A stretch of 36,916 nt of DNA, from the NCBI GenBank assembly GCA_026391655.1, contig JAPLDR010000053.1, forward strand, positions 1 through 36,916, in the 5' to 3' direction. Origin of the DNA: Bacteroidia bacterium (GTDB lineage Bacteria; Bacteroidota; Bacteroidia; Bacteroidales; Prolixibacteraceae). The notes beneath the pieces are model-generated. The model made no database searches. It worked only from the letters and a program-made list of their open reading frames with translations, and was not told the origin of the DNA. A program made the position numbers and the translations under genes. Below, piece by piece: positions 7,731 through 17,196 of the stretch (positions are counted from its first letter, which is position 1; every line of letters starts with the position of its first letter).

Positions 7731-9278
7731 GTGAGCAATGAACTGATTATTGATGTATCGCCCTCACATGTTGAAATTGCTTTACTCGAAAACAAAAAAC
7801 TGGTAGAACTTAACAGGGAAAGCAGTGATCTGAAATTTGCGGTTGGAGATATTTACCTGGCAAAGGTAAAGAAAATCATGCCCGGATTAAATGCTGTTTT
7901 TGTTGATGTAGGCTACGAAAAAGATGCGTTCCTTCATTATTTGGATTTAGGACCACAATTCCAGACCTTAAACAAGTTTCTGAAACAGGCAGGCTCCAGG
8001 AAAACTAAGCTGACAACTGAGTTAAGAGTTCAGCCGGAACCTGATATTCTGAAAGATGGAAAAATTACCGACGTTCTTAAAACCGGTCAGACGATTCTTG
8101 TGCAAATAGCTAAAGAGCCGATTTCGACCAAAGGACCAAGGCTCACATCCGAAATATCTGTGGCTGGCAGAAACATGGTTCTGATCCCTTTCAGTAACAA
8201 AATTTCAGTTTCTCAAAAAATCGAATCGACCGAGGAAAAAAGTCGTTTAAAAAAATTAGTCCAAAGCATATGCCCGAAAAATTATGGGGTTATTGTAAGA
8301 ACAGCTGCTGAAGGGAAACGTGTTGCGGAATTAGACCCTGAACTGCGAAGATTGGTAACAAAATTTGAAAATGCTGTCGTCAAACTCGAAAAGGCAGTAG
8401 CACCTTCGCTGATTTTAGGAGAACTCGATCGCACAATAGGAATGATCAGAGATTTATACAATCCTGACTTTTCAAATATTTTTGTGAACAACGAGGAGAT
8501 TGCCGCCGAAATCAAAGAATATGTCGGGACTATTGATTCCGAGAAGAAAAAAGTAGTAAAACACTACAATGGTAAATTACCAATTCTTGAATATTTCGGA
8601 ATCGACAAACAAATAAAAGCATCTTTTGGTAAAACCGTCTCATTCAGGAGCGGTGCCTATCTGATCATTGAACACACTGAAGCATTTCATGTTATTGACG
8701 TGAACAGTGGCAACAGGTCAAAGACCGGTGATCAGGAATCAAATGCCCTTGAAGTTAATCTTGCCGCTGCCGAAGAAGTTGCACGTCAACTACGCCTTCG
8801 TGATATGGGCGGCATTATTGTAATCGATTTTATCGACATGCACGGTAATGAAAACCGGCAGAAAGTTTTCGAGAAAATGAAGGAAGCAATGTCTTCCGAC
8901 AGAACAAAGCATAACATCTTGCCATTGAGTAAGTTTTGTTTGATGCAGATTACACGCCAACGGGTACGCCAGGAGATGGCAATAGAAACTGCAGAAATTT
9001 GCCCGGTTTGCAAAGGTTCTGGAAAAGTTACCCCAACCTTATTATTCATCGAGGAGATTGAACAGAAAATCAGATATATCTTCGAAGAACTGCACAAACA
9101 AAAGCTGACAATTAAACTGCATCCATTTGTTGGCGCTTTTCTTACAAGAGGTTTTCCATCAAAGGCACTGAAGTGGAGATTGAAATATCGGAAGAGGGTA
9201 AGAATTGAAGAGATCAACGCGATGAGTTTCCTCGATTCAAAGTTCTATGATGAGAACGCCGAAGAAATTATCTTTTAG
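7731..9278 (+). CDS. rng: Ribonuclease E/G family endoribonuclease
   Basis: Single-strand-specific endoribonuclease for rRNA maturation and mRNA decay. The start is GTG at 7731: the resulting MSNELIIDVSPSHVEIALLE is the usual Bacteroidetes N-terminus and no closer ATG fits. An S1 RNA-binding domain occupies about 37-125 (VGDIYLAKVKKIMPGLNAVFVDVG), followed by the catalytic core. The metal-binding aspartates lie in HVIDVNSGN (Asp323) and IIVIDFID (Asp366), and the zinc-link cysteines in CPVCKGSGK (Cys424, Cys427). At 515 residues it is RNase G-sized, without the long RNase E scaffold tail. A strong terminator follows. Confidence 0.93.
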   Translation: MSNELIIDVSPSHVEIALLENKKLVELNRESSDLKFAVGDIYLAKVKKIMPGLNAVFVDVGYEKDAFLHYLDLGPQFQTLNKFLKQAGSRKTKLTTELRVQPEPDILKDGKITDVLKTGQTILVQIAKEPISTKGPRLTSEISVAGRNMVLIPFSNKISVSQKIESTEEKSRLKKLVQSICPKNYGVIVRTAAEGKRVAELDPELRRLVTKFENAVVKLEKAVAPSLILGELDRTIGMIRDLYNPDFSNIFVNNEEIAAEIKEYVGTIDSEKKKVVKHYNGKLPILEYFGIDKQIKASFGKTVSFRSGAYLIIEHTEAFHVIDVNSGNRSKTGDQESNALEVNLAAAEEVARQLRLRDMGGIIVIDFIDMHGNENRQKVFEKMKEAMSSDRTKHNILPLSKFCLMQITRQRVRQEMAIETAEICPVCKGSGKVTPTLLFIEEIEQKIRYIFEELHKQKLTIKLHPFVGAFLTRGFPSKALKWRLKYRKRVRIEEINAMSFLDSKFYDENAEEIIF

Positions 9279-9284
9279 ACATTT

Positions 9285-9317
9285 AAAGCTCATGCAGATA
9301 AAGCATGAGCTTTTTTT
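9285..9317 (+). terminator. Rho-independent terminator of the RNase E/G gene
   Basis: An 11-bp perfect stem (AAAGCTCATGC at 9285-9295 with its complement at 9303-9313), a 7-nt loop, and a run of seven T ending at 9317, starting seven bases after the stop codon. Confidence 0.9.
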
Positions 9318-9318
9318 G

Positions 9319-9326
9319 TAGCTTTG
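9319..9326 (+). promoter_or_regulatory. Candidate -7 box for dsbD
   Basis: TAGCTTTG matches TAnnTTTG directly behind the preceding terminator and 25 bp before the dsbD ATG. No TTG -33 element is visible, because that region is occupied by the terminator stem. Confidence 0.4.
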
Positions 9327-9351
9327 AAATTGAAATATTGATTTCTAAAAA

Positions 9352-11418
9352 ATGATAAAAAAATATTTATTCCTTATATCACTGCTATTTGGCTCAGGAA
9401 TTATTGCCTTTGGACAATTATTAAATCCGGTGAAGTGGAGCTATGATCAAAAACCTGCCGGAAAAGGTGAGATAGAACTTACTTTTAAAGCGACAATTGT
9501 ACATGGTTGGCATCTGTATTCCACTGATTTACCTGTAGGCGGGCCGATAAAAACAACTTTTACATTTGTTCCCGACAGCACAAACTACCAGATTGCCGGT
9601 GGAATAGTTGCAAAAACTTCACCGACGAAGGAACATGATAAGATCTTTAATATGGATCTTGAGTTTTTTAGCAACGAGGCGATCTTTGTTCAAAAGATTA
9701 AAGTCATTTCGAACCAATCATTTGATGTAAAAGGGACAATTGAGTATCAGAGCTGCAACAACGAAACCTGCACGCTTGATGATCATGATTTTTCGTTTAA
9801 AATATCCGGATCGGGTAATGCCGTTATTCAAGTTAAAAATGAGGCAATTGCGAATAAAGATGTCTTATCGGATAGTTCTGTTGCTTCATTTAATAATCGG
9901 GTAATTACGAAAGGTAAAGGAAATGCCCAACATAGTTTATGGTGGTTTTTGATGTTCAGTTTTATTGCCGGACTGGCTGCAATACTCACACCATGCGTTT
10001 TCCCGATGATTCCGATGACAGTCTCCTTTTTTATGAATAGCAATAAGTCGAGGTTACAGGCAAAAATTCAGGCATTGATTTATGGTGGATCAATTATTTT
10101 GATTTACACCCTTATCGGAACGGTTGTTGCCCTGACATTAGGTGCCGATTTTGCAAATTGGATTAGTACTCATTGGGTTCCTAATGTTTTGTTTTTCATT
10201 ATATTCGTGCTTTTTGCCTTCTCTTTCTTCGGTGCTTTTGAAATTGTTCTCCCAGGCAGTTGGGGCAATCGTACCGATCGTTTTGCAGATAAAGGCGGAA
10301 TCGGAGGAGCATTTTTTATGGCCTTAACATTAGTTTTAGTATCATTCAGTTGTACAGGACCAATTGTCGGAGCCATTCTCGTTGAATCCGCCGGGGGAAT
10401 GGTGATAAAACCAATCGTAGGAATGCTTGGCTTTTCATTGGCTTTTGCGTTACCGTTCACTCTTTTTGCCATATTTCCACAATGGTTATCTAATTTACCA
10501 AAGTCAGGAGGCTGGCTTAATTCCGTTAAAGTGGTACTTGGGTTTATAGAATTGGCACTTGGACTTAAATTTCTAAGCATTGCTGACCAGACGTACCACT
10601 GGCGAATACTTGATCGTGAAGTTTATATCGCTTTTTGGATCGTTATTTTTACGATGATGGGATTCTATCTGATCGGGAAAATGAAATTTGCACATGATAG
10701 TGACACAAAATTAATCACGGTTCCTCGTCTGATGTTGGCGTTGATTACCTTTACTTTTGTTGTTTACCTTATTCCCGGAATGTTTGGAGCCCCGCTTAAA
10801 GCGATTTCAGGGTATCTTCCCCCTATGACTTCACATGATTTTGATCTCCATAAAATTATCAGAGATGAAGTAAAACTGGTTGATCGACCGTCGGGAATAG
10901 CCAGCAATGCTGAATCATCTGCCATTCTTTGCGAAAAGCCTAAATTTTCTGAATTTCTTGAACTTCCACATGGTCTGGAAGGCTTTTTCGATTTTGAACA
11001 GGGATTAGCCTGCGCCAAAGCTCAAAATAAACCACTATTTATTGACTTTACAGGTCATGGCTGCGTAAATTGCCGTGAGATGGAGGCTAATGTCTGGTCT
11101 GATCCGCGTGTATTGGAAAGACTTAAAAATGAATTTGTTATTGTTGCATTATATGTTGATGACAAGACAGAACTTCCACAAAAGGAATGGATCACTTCGA
11201 CATACGATCATAAAATTAAAAAGACAATTGGTAAGAAATTTGCTGATTTTCAGATTTCGAGGTTTGGCGTAAATGCTCAGCCATATTATGTGTTGCTTGA
11301 TCATAACCAGGAGCTGCTCACTATACCAACTGCCCGCGATTTGAATCCGGATCATTTTATTGAATTTCTTGAAAAAGGATTGTCGGAGTTTAAAGCCAGA
11401 CAAGCCAAAAAAAGTTGA
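9352..11418 (+). CDS. dsbD: Thiol:disulfide interchange protein DsbD
   Basis: Inner-membrane protein that carries reducing power from cytosolic thioredoxin to periplasmic thiol proteins. All three modules are present in 688 residues. First comes a signal peptide (1-22) with a periplasmic N-terminal domain bearing Cys135 and Cys140 (SCNNETC). An eight-helix membrane domain follows (about 195-480), with Cys215 in LTPCVFPMIP and Cys334 in SFSCTGP. Last is a C-terminal thioredoxin domain with Cys571 and Cys574 (GCVNC). The cysteine hydrolase gene follows after 24 bp on the same strand and is probably cotranscribed. Confidence 0.95.
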   Translation: MIKKYLFLISLLFGSGIIAFGQLLNPVKWSYDQKPAGKGEIELTFKATIVHGWHLYSTDLPVGGPIKTTFTFVPDSTNYQIAGGIVAKTSPTKEHDKIFNMDLEFFSNEAIFVQKIKVISNQSFDVKGTIEYQSCNNETCTLDDHDFSFKISGSGNAVIQVKNEAIANKDVLSDSSVASFNNRVITKGKGNAQHSLWWFLMFSFIAGLAAILTPCVFPMIPMTVSFFMNSNKSRLQAKIQALIYGGSIILIYTLIGTVVALTLGADFANWISTHWVPNVLFFIIFVLFAFSFFGAFEIVLPGSWGNRTDRFADKGGIGGAFFMALTLVLVSFSCTGPIVGAILVESAGGMVIKPIVGMLGFSLAFALPFTLFAIFPQWLSNLPKSGGWLNSVKVVLGFIELALGLKFLSIADQTYHWRILDREVYIAFWIVIFTMMGFYLIGKMKFAHDSDTKLITVPRLMLALITFTFVVYLIPGMFGAPLKAISGYLPPMTSHDFDLHKIIRDEVKLVDRPSGIASNAESSAILCEKPKFSEFLELPHGLEGFFDFEQGLACAKAQNKPLFIDFTGHGCVNCREMEANVWSDPRVLERLKNEFVIVALYVDDKTELPQKEWITSTYDHKIKKTIGKKFADFQISRFGVNAQPYYVLLDHNQELLTIPTARDLNPDHFIEFLEKGLSEFKARQAKKS

Positions 11419-11442
11419 TTATATAGTACTAAATATGGATTT

Positions 11443-12075
11443 ATGAGTAACAAGAGGACGCTGTTCTGGAATGTCGATACACAGGAAGATTTTATCGATC
11501 AGGCAGGTAAGCTCTATGTGAAAGGAGCTGAGGAGATCAGGCCGATCTTAAAGCAGATCACCGATCTTGCTAAAGTGGAAGGAATACGGGTGATTAATAC
11601 CTGCGATTATCATCATATTAACTCAAATGAACTCTCTTCCATACCTGATTTTGAAACGAGTTTTCCACAACATTGCATGGCAGGAACATCTGGCGCTGAG
11701 TTTATTAGTGAAACATTACCAGAATCTCCGCTCTTAATTGATTGGGATTCCGAACTGGCTATATTTGCTGAATTTGATGATCTTGAGCGGTTTCGGAATC
11801 TTGTGATCCGAAAAGATGCATTCGATGTATTTGCCGGCAATCCGAATGCCGAAACAATTGTACAGATACTCCATCCTGATCAGGTGTTTGTTTATGGTGT
11901 TACAACGAATGTCTGTGTTGATAGAGCAGTTATGGGATTGTCCGAAAGAGGGATAAAAGTTTATGTCTTTGAGGATGCAATCAAAGAGCTACCCAATTTA
12001 CCCCTTCCTTTCGGGACGTGGAAGGACGCAGGGATTGCAATGATCTCATTTTCTGATGTCCGGAAGTATTTGTAA
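11443..12075 (+). CDS. Cysteine hydrolase (isochorismatase/nicotinamidase family)
   Basis: A 210-residue cytosolic hydrolase of the isochorismatase-like fold. The expected triad can be read: Asp in FWNVDTQEDF (residue about 12), Lys in NLVIRKDAFDVF (about 126), and the nucleophile Cys in YGVTTNVCVDRAV (about 155) next to the cis-peptide-type TTN. A DYHH segment near residue 56 could supply the metal ligands typical of nicotinamidases. Nicotinamidase (PncA-like) is the likeliest activity, but the family includes isochorismatases and carbamoyl hydrolases and the sequence does not settle it. It converges on map with only 7 bp between stops and no terminator. Confidence 0.8.
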   Translation: MSNKRTLFWNVDTQEDFIDQAGKLYVKGAEEIRPILKQITDLAKVEGIRVINTCDYHHINSNELSSIPDFETSFPQHCMAGTSGAEFISETLPESPLLIDWDSELAIFAEFDDLERFRNLVIRKDAFDVFAGNPNAETIVQILHPDQVFVYGVTTNVCVDRAVMGLSERGIKVYVFEDAIKELPNLPLPFGTWKDAGIAMISFSDVRKYL

Positions 12076-12082
12076 TATATTC

Positions 12083-12859
12083 CTAAGAGATCATATATTC
12101 GTTCGAAACATCGGTCAGTACTTCATAACCTGTTCCGGTTACCAATATAGTGTGCTCGAATTGGGCGGAAAGTCTATTATCGACAGTTCTGGCAGTCCAA
12201 CCATCCGATTCATCAACTCTTACACGAGGCTTCCCCTCGTTAATCATTGGTTCGATTGTGAAAATCATTCCCGGCTTCATTTTGGGACCACTGTTTTTTC
12301 GTGCAGCATGATCGACCTGAGGTTCTTCATGAAATTCAATACCAACGCCATGGCCGCAGTACTCATAAACAACCGTGAATCCCTGAGCAACCGCATATCG
12401 TGATATAGCATAACCGATATTACCAAAATAGTTTCCTGGACGAACCTGCTGAATTCCAAGATTAAGACAATGTTTGGTTGCGTCAACCAGCTTCATGGCA
12501 GCTTCGGTGGCCTGACCAACAATAAACATTTTACTGGTATCTCCGAAATAGCCATTCAGGATAGTAGTGATATCAATATTGAGAATATCACCGTTTTTTA
12601 AAACGACATCTCTGGCTGGAATTCCATGACAAATAATATCATTGAGCGATATGCAACACGATTTTGGGAAACCGTTGTAATTCATTGTCGCGGGAATTCC
12701 TCCACGTTCAACGATGTAATTATGAATTAATTGATCCAAATAATCTGTACTAACACCTTCATGGACAAAATCGGCAACATAGAGTAAAACGTTTCCTGCC
12801 AGTTTTGAACTTTTGCGAATACCATTAATTTGTTCTTCGGTCTTTATAATTATGCTCAT
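12083..12859 (-). CDS. map: Type I methionine aminopeptidase
   Basis: Removes the initiator methionine from nascent proteins. The 258-residue protein has the pita-bread fold with every metal ligand in place: Asp96 (NIDITTI), Asp107 (GYFGDTSK), His170 (YCGHGVG), Glu203 (TIEPMIN) and Glu235 (QFEHTIL), plus active-site His79 and His177. It stands alone between the cysteine hydrolase and miaA. Bacteroidetes commonly also carry a map in the secY-infA ribosomal operon, so this may be a second copy, but that region is outside the window. A 98-bp gap separates it from the upstream miaA, with no obvious TAnnTTTG box. Confidence 0.95.
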   Translation of the reverse strand: MSIIIKTEEQINGIRKSSKLAGNVLLYVADFVHEGVSTDYLDQLIHNYIVERGGIPATMNYNGFPKSCCISLNDIICHGIPARDVVLKNGDILNIDITTILNGYFGDTSKMFIVGQATEAAMKLVDATKHCLNLGIQQVRPGNYFGNIGYAISRYAVAQGFTVVYEYCGHGVGIEFHEEPQVDHAARKNSGPKMKPGMIFTIEPMINEGKPRVRVDESDGWTARTVDNRLSAQFEHTILVTGTGYEVLTDVSNEYMIS

Positions 12860-12957
12860 CGGTTTTTCTTAATTCTCGTAAAATTGTATAAAATTACCAT
12901 TAAAACAAAATAACCCCCATCTGATTAGTTTTGTTTATATCTATGAGTTAATGATAA

Positions 12958-13881
12958 TCAGGGATTAAGCCAGGAAAGAATTTTATCAGTTTTTTCATTG
13001 ACCGGCATGTAACCATCCAACCAATTGATTTCAAATCCCTCGCGTTCCATTTTTCGGAACCAGGTCATTTGCCTTTTTGCAAACTGGTGAATAGCAGTGT
13101 TTAAACCCGTAAACATCTCGTCATAAGTTAACTCACCCGTGATATAGAGGGTGAGGTATTTGTATTCCAGGCCGTAATAAGTGAGATCTTCCGGCTTTAA
13201 TCCATTGTTAATCAATTTTTGCACTTCGTCAATCATCCCGTTGTCAAGACGTTGTTTTAATCGTGTGGTAATTCTTCTTCGGCGCGAATCCCGATCGTAT
13301 TTAACGCCAACGATCAGGCTATTGATGGGAGGGAAGGAGAGCTCAGTTTCGGGATGAGCTACGCAAAACTCTTCAATTTCAATGGCTCGGATGGTTCTTT
13401 TTTTATTTTCGATATCGCTAGTGTTATTTATTGATTTATAACGTTTTAGTATTTCAGTAAGTGCTTCAGGTGACAAAAGTTGCAGATCTGCTCTTCGCTC
13501 CTCATTTACTGGCACCTGAATCAACCGATATCCTTTAAGAATTGCTTCCAGGTACATCCCGCTTCCTCCGCACATAACCGGATAACTCCCTTTTTCCTTT
13601 ATTGCGTGATAAACCTTCAGAAAATCACGTTGAAACTCAAAAACATTGTATTGATAGCCGGCTTCAGCAATATCGATCAGATGGTAGGGCACGTCGATAC
13701 CATTGATCTGGTATTCATGAAGATCCTTTCCGGTTCCGAGATCCATTTGGCGGTAAATTTGTCTTGAATCAGCTGAAATAATTTCTCCATTAAGTTTAAG
13801 CGCCAGATTAACAGCCACTTCTGTTTTTCCAGATGCTGTCGGCCCGAGTATGGTAACCATGTCGTATTTTGATCCGCTCAT
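12958..13881 (-). CDS. miaA: tRNA dimethylallyltransferase
   Basis: Prenylates A37 of tRNAs that read codons beginning with U, using dimethylallyl diphosphate. The 307-residue protein has the P-loop GPTASGKT (13-20), the DSRQIYRQMDLGTGK segment corresponding to the substrate-tRNA motif of the family, GGSGMYLEAIL, and the C-terminal QFAKRQMTWFRK element that contacts the anticodon arm. The ATG is preceded by a short divergent spacer shared with the Yip1-like gene. Length and motifs are normal. Confidence 0.96.
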   Translation of the reverse strand: MSGSKYDMVTILGPTASGKTEVAVNLALKLNGEIISADSRQIYRQMDLGTGKDLHEYQINGIDVPYHLIDIAEAGYQYNVFEFQRDFLKVYHAIKEKGSYPVMCGGSGMYLEAILKGYRLIQVPVNEERRADLQLLSPEALTEILKRYKSINNTSDIENKKRTIRAIEIEEFCVAHPETELSFPPINSLIVGVKYDRDSRRRRITTRLKQRLDNGMIDEVQKLINNGLKPEDLTYYGLEYKYLTLYITGELTYDEMFTGLNTAIHQFAKRQMTWFRKMEREGFEINWLDGYMPVNEKTDKILSWLNP

Positions 13882-13893
13882 CTCAAGTTTAAA

Positions 13894-13919
13894 TTGTCAG
13901 GCAAATTAGTTTATTTTTG
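13894..13919 (+). promoter_or_regulatory. Candidate promoter of the Yip1-like gene
   Basis: TTG at 13894-13896 and TATTTTTG (TAnnTTTG) at 13912-13919 with a 15-bp spacer. Initiation near 13926 leaves a leader of about 14 nt before the ATG at 13940. The spacer is a little short. Confidence 0.45.
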
Positions 13920-13939
13920 TATATCTAAAAAGATTCAAA

Positions 13940-14521
13940 ATGAATTTCAACCTTTTTATTAAAAATTTATTTTCGAGGTGCATAGGAATAATTGTAACTC
14001 CAAAGGTGGAGTGGATCAAAATTAAAGAGGAAGATAGTTCAATCTTTCAATTGATTACTGGTTTTTTACTCCCGTTAATTTTACTTGCGGTTTTTGCATC
14101 AATGATTGGTAGTTATATTCAGATGGTAGGGACCGGATTTGTTCCTGATGTATTGGTAACTTCAGGATTAAGACCGTTCCTGAGCATTTCGTTATCGATT
14201 GTTATTAGTATTCTCGCTGTAAACGCGTTGATCGGAACTTTTGGAGGAACCCCCAATGTCAACCAGGCCTCAAAACTTGTAGTGTATTCCTTCGTTCCGG
14301 GAATTTTGGTGGCGATAATTTTTGGAATGGCTCCCTGGTTTTATATCCTTGGACTTTTTTTCCTCTATTCGTTTTACATTTTTTATCTGGGAACACCGGT
14401 ACTTTTGAATTTACCGACCGAACGGCAATCAAATTTCAGTACACTCTCTTCGACTACGATTCTGATCATTTATTTAATGGTAAGTTTCATCCTTTCTTCC
14501 TTCTTTGGCGCAATTCAATAG
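13940..14521 (+). CDS. Yip1-family integral membrane protein
   Basis: A 193-residue protein with about five hydrophobic segments (roughly 36-58, 80-105, 112-140, 140-155 and 168-190), preceded by a short amphipathic N-terminus with TPKVEWIKIKEED. This layout, including the Trp-Ile-Lys entry motif, is that of the Bacteroidetes Yip1-domain proteins, whose bacterial function is unknown. It is monocistronic in appearance: divergent from miaA, with smpB following 72 bp downstream behind its own -7 box. Confidence 0.75.
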   Translation: MNFNLFIKNLFSRCIGIIVTPKVEWIKIKEEDSSIFQLITGFLLPLILLAVFASMIGSYIQMVGTGFVPDVLVTSGLRPFLSISLSIVISILAVNALIGTFGGTPNVNQASKLVVYSFVPGILVAIIFGMAPWFYILGLFFLYSFYIFYLGTPVLLNLPTERQSNFSTLSSTTILIIYLMVSFILSSFFGAIQ

Positions 14522-14549
14522 GAGGGTGCAGAATCATAAATGGTTTTGT

Positions 14550-14557
14550 TAAATTTG
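14550..14557 (+). promoter_or_regulatory. Candidate -7 box for smpB
   Basis: TAAATTTG matches TAnnTTTG. Initiation near 14564 would place the smpB ATG at 14594 about 30 nt into the transcript. No good -33 element is visible. Confidence 0.4.
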
Positions 14558-14593
14558 TATCGCATTTCAAGAATTTAAATGCGCTTTGACAGT

Positions 14594-15034
14594 ATGAAAA
14601 TCAATATAAAAAATAAGCGTGCAAGCTTCGATTACGAGTTTATCGAGAAATACGTGGCTGGTCTTGTCTTATTGGGTACCGAGATAAAATCTATCAGGCT
14701 AAGCAAAGTGAGTATGAATGATGCTTATTGTCATTTTGTTGCAGGCGAGCTTTATATAAAGAATCTGAGCATTTCGGAATACGACTTCGGAACCTGTAAT
14801 AACCATGAAGTGCGTCGCGAACGTAAACTGCTTATGAGCAGGCGGGAACTCAACAAGCTTGAACGGAAATTAAAGGAATCGGGTCTGACCATTGTGCCAG
14901 TTCGTTTATTTCTGAATGATAAGGGATTGGCGAAAATGGAGATTGCCTTGTCACGTGGGAAAGCCAATTACGACAAGCGCCAAAGTTTGAAGTCGAAAGA
15001 TGCCGAAAGAGAAATGGACAGGGTTCGTAAATAA
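14594..15034 (+). CDS. smpB: SsrA-binding protein SmpB
   Basis: Binds tmRNA and brings it to stalled ribosomes for trans-translation. The start at 14594 gives 146 residues beginning [16 protein letters not shown], the normal N-terminus; the in-frame ATG at 14579 adds five residues without family similarity. The OB-fold landmarks are [13 protein letters not shown] (about 25-37), NDAYCHF and the [13 protein letters not shown] region. The basic C-terminal tail ([22 protein letters not shown]) enters the decoding centre. The tmRNA gene itself is not in this window. A terminator follows within three bases. Confidence 0.95.
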   Translation: MKINIKNKRASFDYEFIEKYVAGLVLLGTEIKSIRLSKVSMNDAYCHFVAGELYIKNLSISEYDFGTCNNHEVRRERKLLMSRRELNKLERKLKESGLTIVPVRLFLNDKGLAKMEIALSRGKANYDKRQSLKSKDAEREMDRVRK

Positions 15035-15036
15035 AA

Positions 15037-15069
15037 AAAACCGGATCAGAGTTATTCCGATCCGGTTTT
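15037..15069. terminator. Bidirectional terminator between smpB and the DUF4252 gene
   Basis: An 11-bp perfect stem, AAAACCGGATC at 15037-15047 with its complement at 15059-15069, and an 11-nt loop. It is flanked by A-rich sequence on the left and T-rich on the right, so it can serve the two converging genes. Confidence 0.85.
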
Positions 15070-15086
15070 CAGTATTATAAAGCCTT

Positions 15087-15590
15087 CTATTTATCCGCCT
15101 GTTTGCGACTAAACTTTTCTAATTTTTCAAGATCTTCTACTTTGAAATTTCCGTAAAAAGAGACCAGACAACTGAATTGCTTATCATTACTATTCCTGAC
15201 GATTACGTGGCACTCTTTTACCTTTTTCGAATCACCTTCAACCCAGAATTCAACGTCATCACTACCATCTGCATCTTTTGGCTCAACTTTTCTGTAATTC
15301 AGTTTACTGAACTTCTCAGCGATAATTTTGGGAAGTGATTCACCCAGATTGCTTTTTTCGCGGTTTAAGAACAAAATTCTGATCTCATTTAAATCGCCTG
15401 TGATCTTTTTATTTTCGTCATCCAAATTTAGATTGACGGCATCTATCATTGATTTCGAAAATGCCAGGTATGTAAAGCCGTCGTGATTGGCATATTCATC
15501 AAAGATCAGGTATGATCTGCTTTGTCCTGATCCAGTCAGTGTTGCGATTATTAATGCAACCAAAAGTCCAAGTCTGTAAAATAGGTTCAT
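15087..15590 (-). CDS. DUF4252-family exported protein
   Basis: A 167-residue protein with a signal peptide (MNLFYRLGLLVALIIATLTGSGQS) and no lipobox cysteine, so probably periplasmic. The C-terminal half, with VIVRNSNDKQFSCLVSFYGNFKVEDLEKLEKF, is the hallmark of Bacteroidetes DUF4252 proteins; no biochemical function is known. Its ATG overlaps the TGA of the PspC gene (ATGA), so the two are translationally coupled and belong to the PadR operon. The C-terminus runs up to the shared terminator. Confidence 0.8.
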   Translation of the reverse strand: MNLFYRLGLLVALIIATLTGSGQSRSYLIFDEYANHDGFTYLAFSKSMIDAVNLNLDDENKKITGDLNEIRILFLNREKSNLGESLPKIIAEKFSKLNYRKVEPKDADGSDDVEFWVEGDSKKVKECHVIVRNSNDKQFSCLVSFYGNFKVEDLEKLEKFSRKQADK

Positions 15591-17182
15591 TTTTTCTGTT
15601 TTTTAGGGGGTTCAACGAATGCTGGTTTTTTTTGTGTAAGTTCCAATCCTTCAGGCGTCATGATCCAATATTTACCTCCCATATCTCCATCCCACATATT
15701 TGAGGTGTTTTTGATATCATGGATAATCTTGACCATTTCATTGCTTAAGTAAATTACTTTATTTTCAGGAACTTTCAGTACAATGTCAACTTCCTGTTTA
15801 TGCCAGACCGATTTATCCGGAAGCATATACCATGGTTGGAAAGTAAACAACGAATCCTTCTGTGTAAATTTGTAGTTGATATCGCGGGCATTTTTCTGTG
15901 CTCTGTCAGGATTATATCCTCTTGCTTTTGATTTGATTATGATACTTATATCTTTGGAATCGCTTTTCTCAATACCAAGTCGGGGTTCGTTGAGAAGGAA
16001 TTGTTTTCCATTAATCAAGGCAAGACGCAGTCCGTCAAAATTGATGTTTGAATCAAGATAATCACTGAATTCATCAACGCCAAGTTTCAGGTACAGGGTA
16101 TCTGATTTAGTGATTATTGTTTCTGGTTTTGTAGCTGTAGCGACACTTTTAAAATCACTTACTCCTCGTACCGATGCACAAATCAGTATGATGATCCCAA
16201 ATACCCAAAGTCCAAGTGATGACATCCCGATTGCCGGATTATTCGATTTAAACCGAAAGATTAGTTTTGTTCCCAGATAGGCAAGCATAAGTAAGGGTAT
16301 TCCAATCGTTAATCCAAGTCCAACCCAAAACCATGATAGTGTATCGCTGCTCACAAACAGATCGAGATAATGTGGCATTTGATCGCTGAATGGAGAAATG
16401 CCGATGAATTCGCCCGAAACAAAAAGTGAAGTGACGAGTGCTATGATTGAGAATACCCCAACAGTTACCAGGATAATTCCAAAGATCACAACAAAGATTT
16501 TCAATATGGCCTGAAGAACCGACACTACAATACTTCCAGCATCATCGAGCCGCTCGCGGCTACGGATATACGATTTACTTGCTCTGAAATTCTGGTAATT
16601 TTCTTTAACATCCTGAATCTCTTCTTTGATCGTTTTGGAAATATTATTGATGTTTACCTCTTCACCTTTCATTTCAAGCCTTTGAGCTGTATTGGCAGCT
16701 TTTGGAACAACAATCCACATAATCAGGTAGATGATAAAGCTTGATCCTCCTCCAAAGAATAGTAAGATAAAAACTAGTCGGACAATAATTGGATCAATAT
16801 TGAAAAAGATACCTAATCCGCTGCATACACCACCCAGAATGCGGTCATCGGGATCGCGGTACAGTTTTCTACCATGTGAACGCGTAATTTTTGTTTTAAT
16901 CACTTCCTCTGCTTCGTTGGAGTCGGCAAAGGCTTCCGGCATTCCCATAATCTTGATGATCTCTTCTACCTGGCCAATCGTAATCACTTCGCTGCCGTCC
17001 TTAATGCGTTCCTGAAAGAGTTCGGAGATCCTTGACTCGATATCCTGAACAATTTCCTTGGCATCAGCATCGTTGCCAAAGTGCCTGTTAACCTGGAAGA
17101 TGTAATTATTGAGTCTTTCATAGGCATCGTCATCGATGTGAAAAACTGTTCCGCTAATGTTGATTGTAAATGTTTTTTTCAT
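15587..17182 (-). CDS. PspC-domain membrane protein
   Basis: A 531-residue envelope protein. Residues 1-90 form the Bacteroidetes-type N-terminal region with FHIDDDAYERLNNYI and a helical stretch. The PspC domain follows (about 113-175: RDPDDRILGGVCSGLGIFFNIDPIIVR), with its hydrophobic helix and the closing IMWIVVPKA. Three further membrane segments lie near 225-255, 282-302 and 318-340. The C-terminal 190 residues are an extracytoplasmic domain of no recognised family. PspC relatives respond to membrane stress or antagonise anti-sigma systems. It follows PadR by 14 bp, and the DUF4252 gene overlaps its stop, which makes regulation by PadR likely. Confidence 0.85.
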   Translation of the reverse strand: MKKTFTINISGTVFHIDDDAYERLNNYIFQVNRHFGNDADAKEIVQDIESRISELFQERIKDGSEVITIGQVEEIIKIMGMPEAFADSNEAEEVIKTKITRSHGRKLYRDPDDRILGGVCSGLGIFFNIDPIIVRLVFILLFFGGGSSFIIYLIMWIVVPKAANTAQRLEMKGEEVNINNISKTIKEEIQDVKENYQNFRASKSYIRSRERLDDAGSIVVSVLQAILKIFVVIFGIILVTVGVFSIIALVTSLFVSGEFIGISPFSDQMPHYLDLFVSSDTLSWFWVGLGLTIGIPLLMLAYLGTKLIFRFKSNNPAIGMSSLGLWVFGIIILICASVRGVSDFKSVATATKPETIITKSDTLYLKLGVDEFSDYLDSNINFDGLRLALINGKQFLLNEPRLGIEKSDSKDISIIIKSKARGYNPDRAQKNARDINYKFTQKDSLFTFQPWYMLPDKSVWHKQEVDIVLKVPENKVIYLSNEMVKIIHDIKNTSNMWDGDMGGKYWIMTPEGLELTQKKPAFVEPPKKQKK

Positions 17183-17196
17183 GGTGATTGAATTTT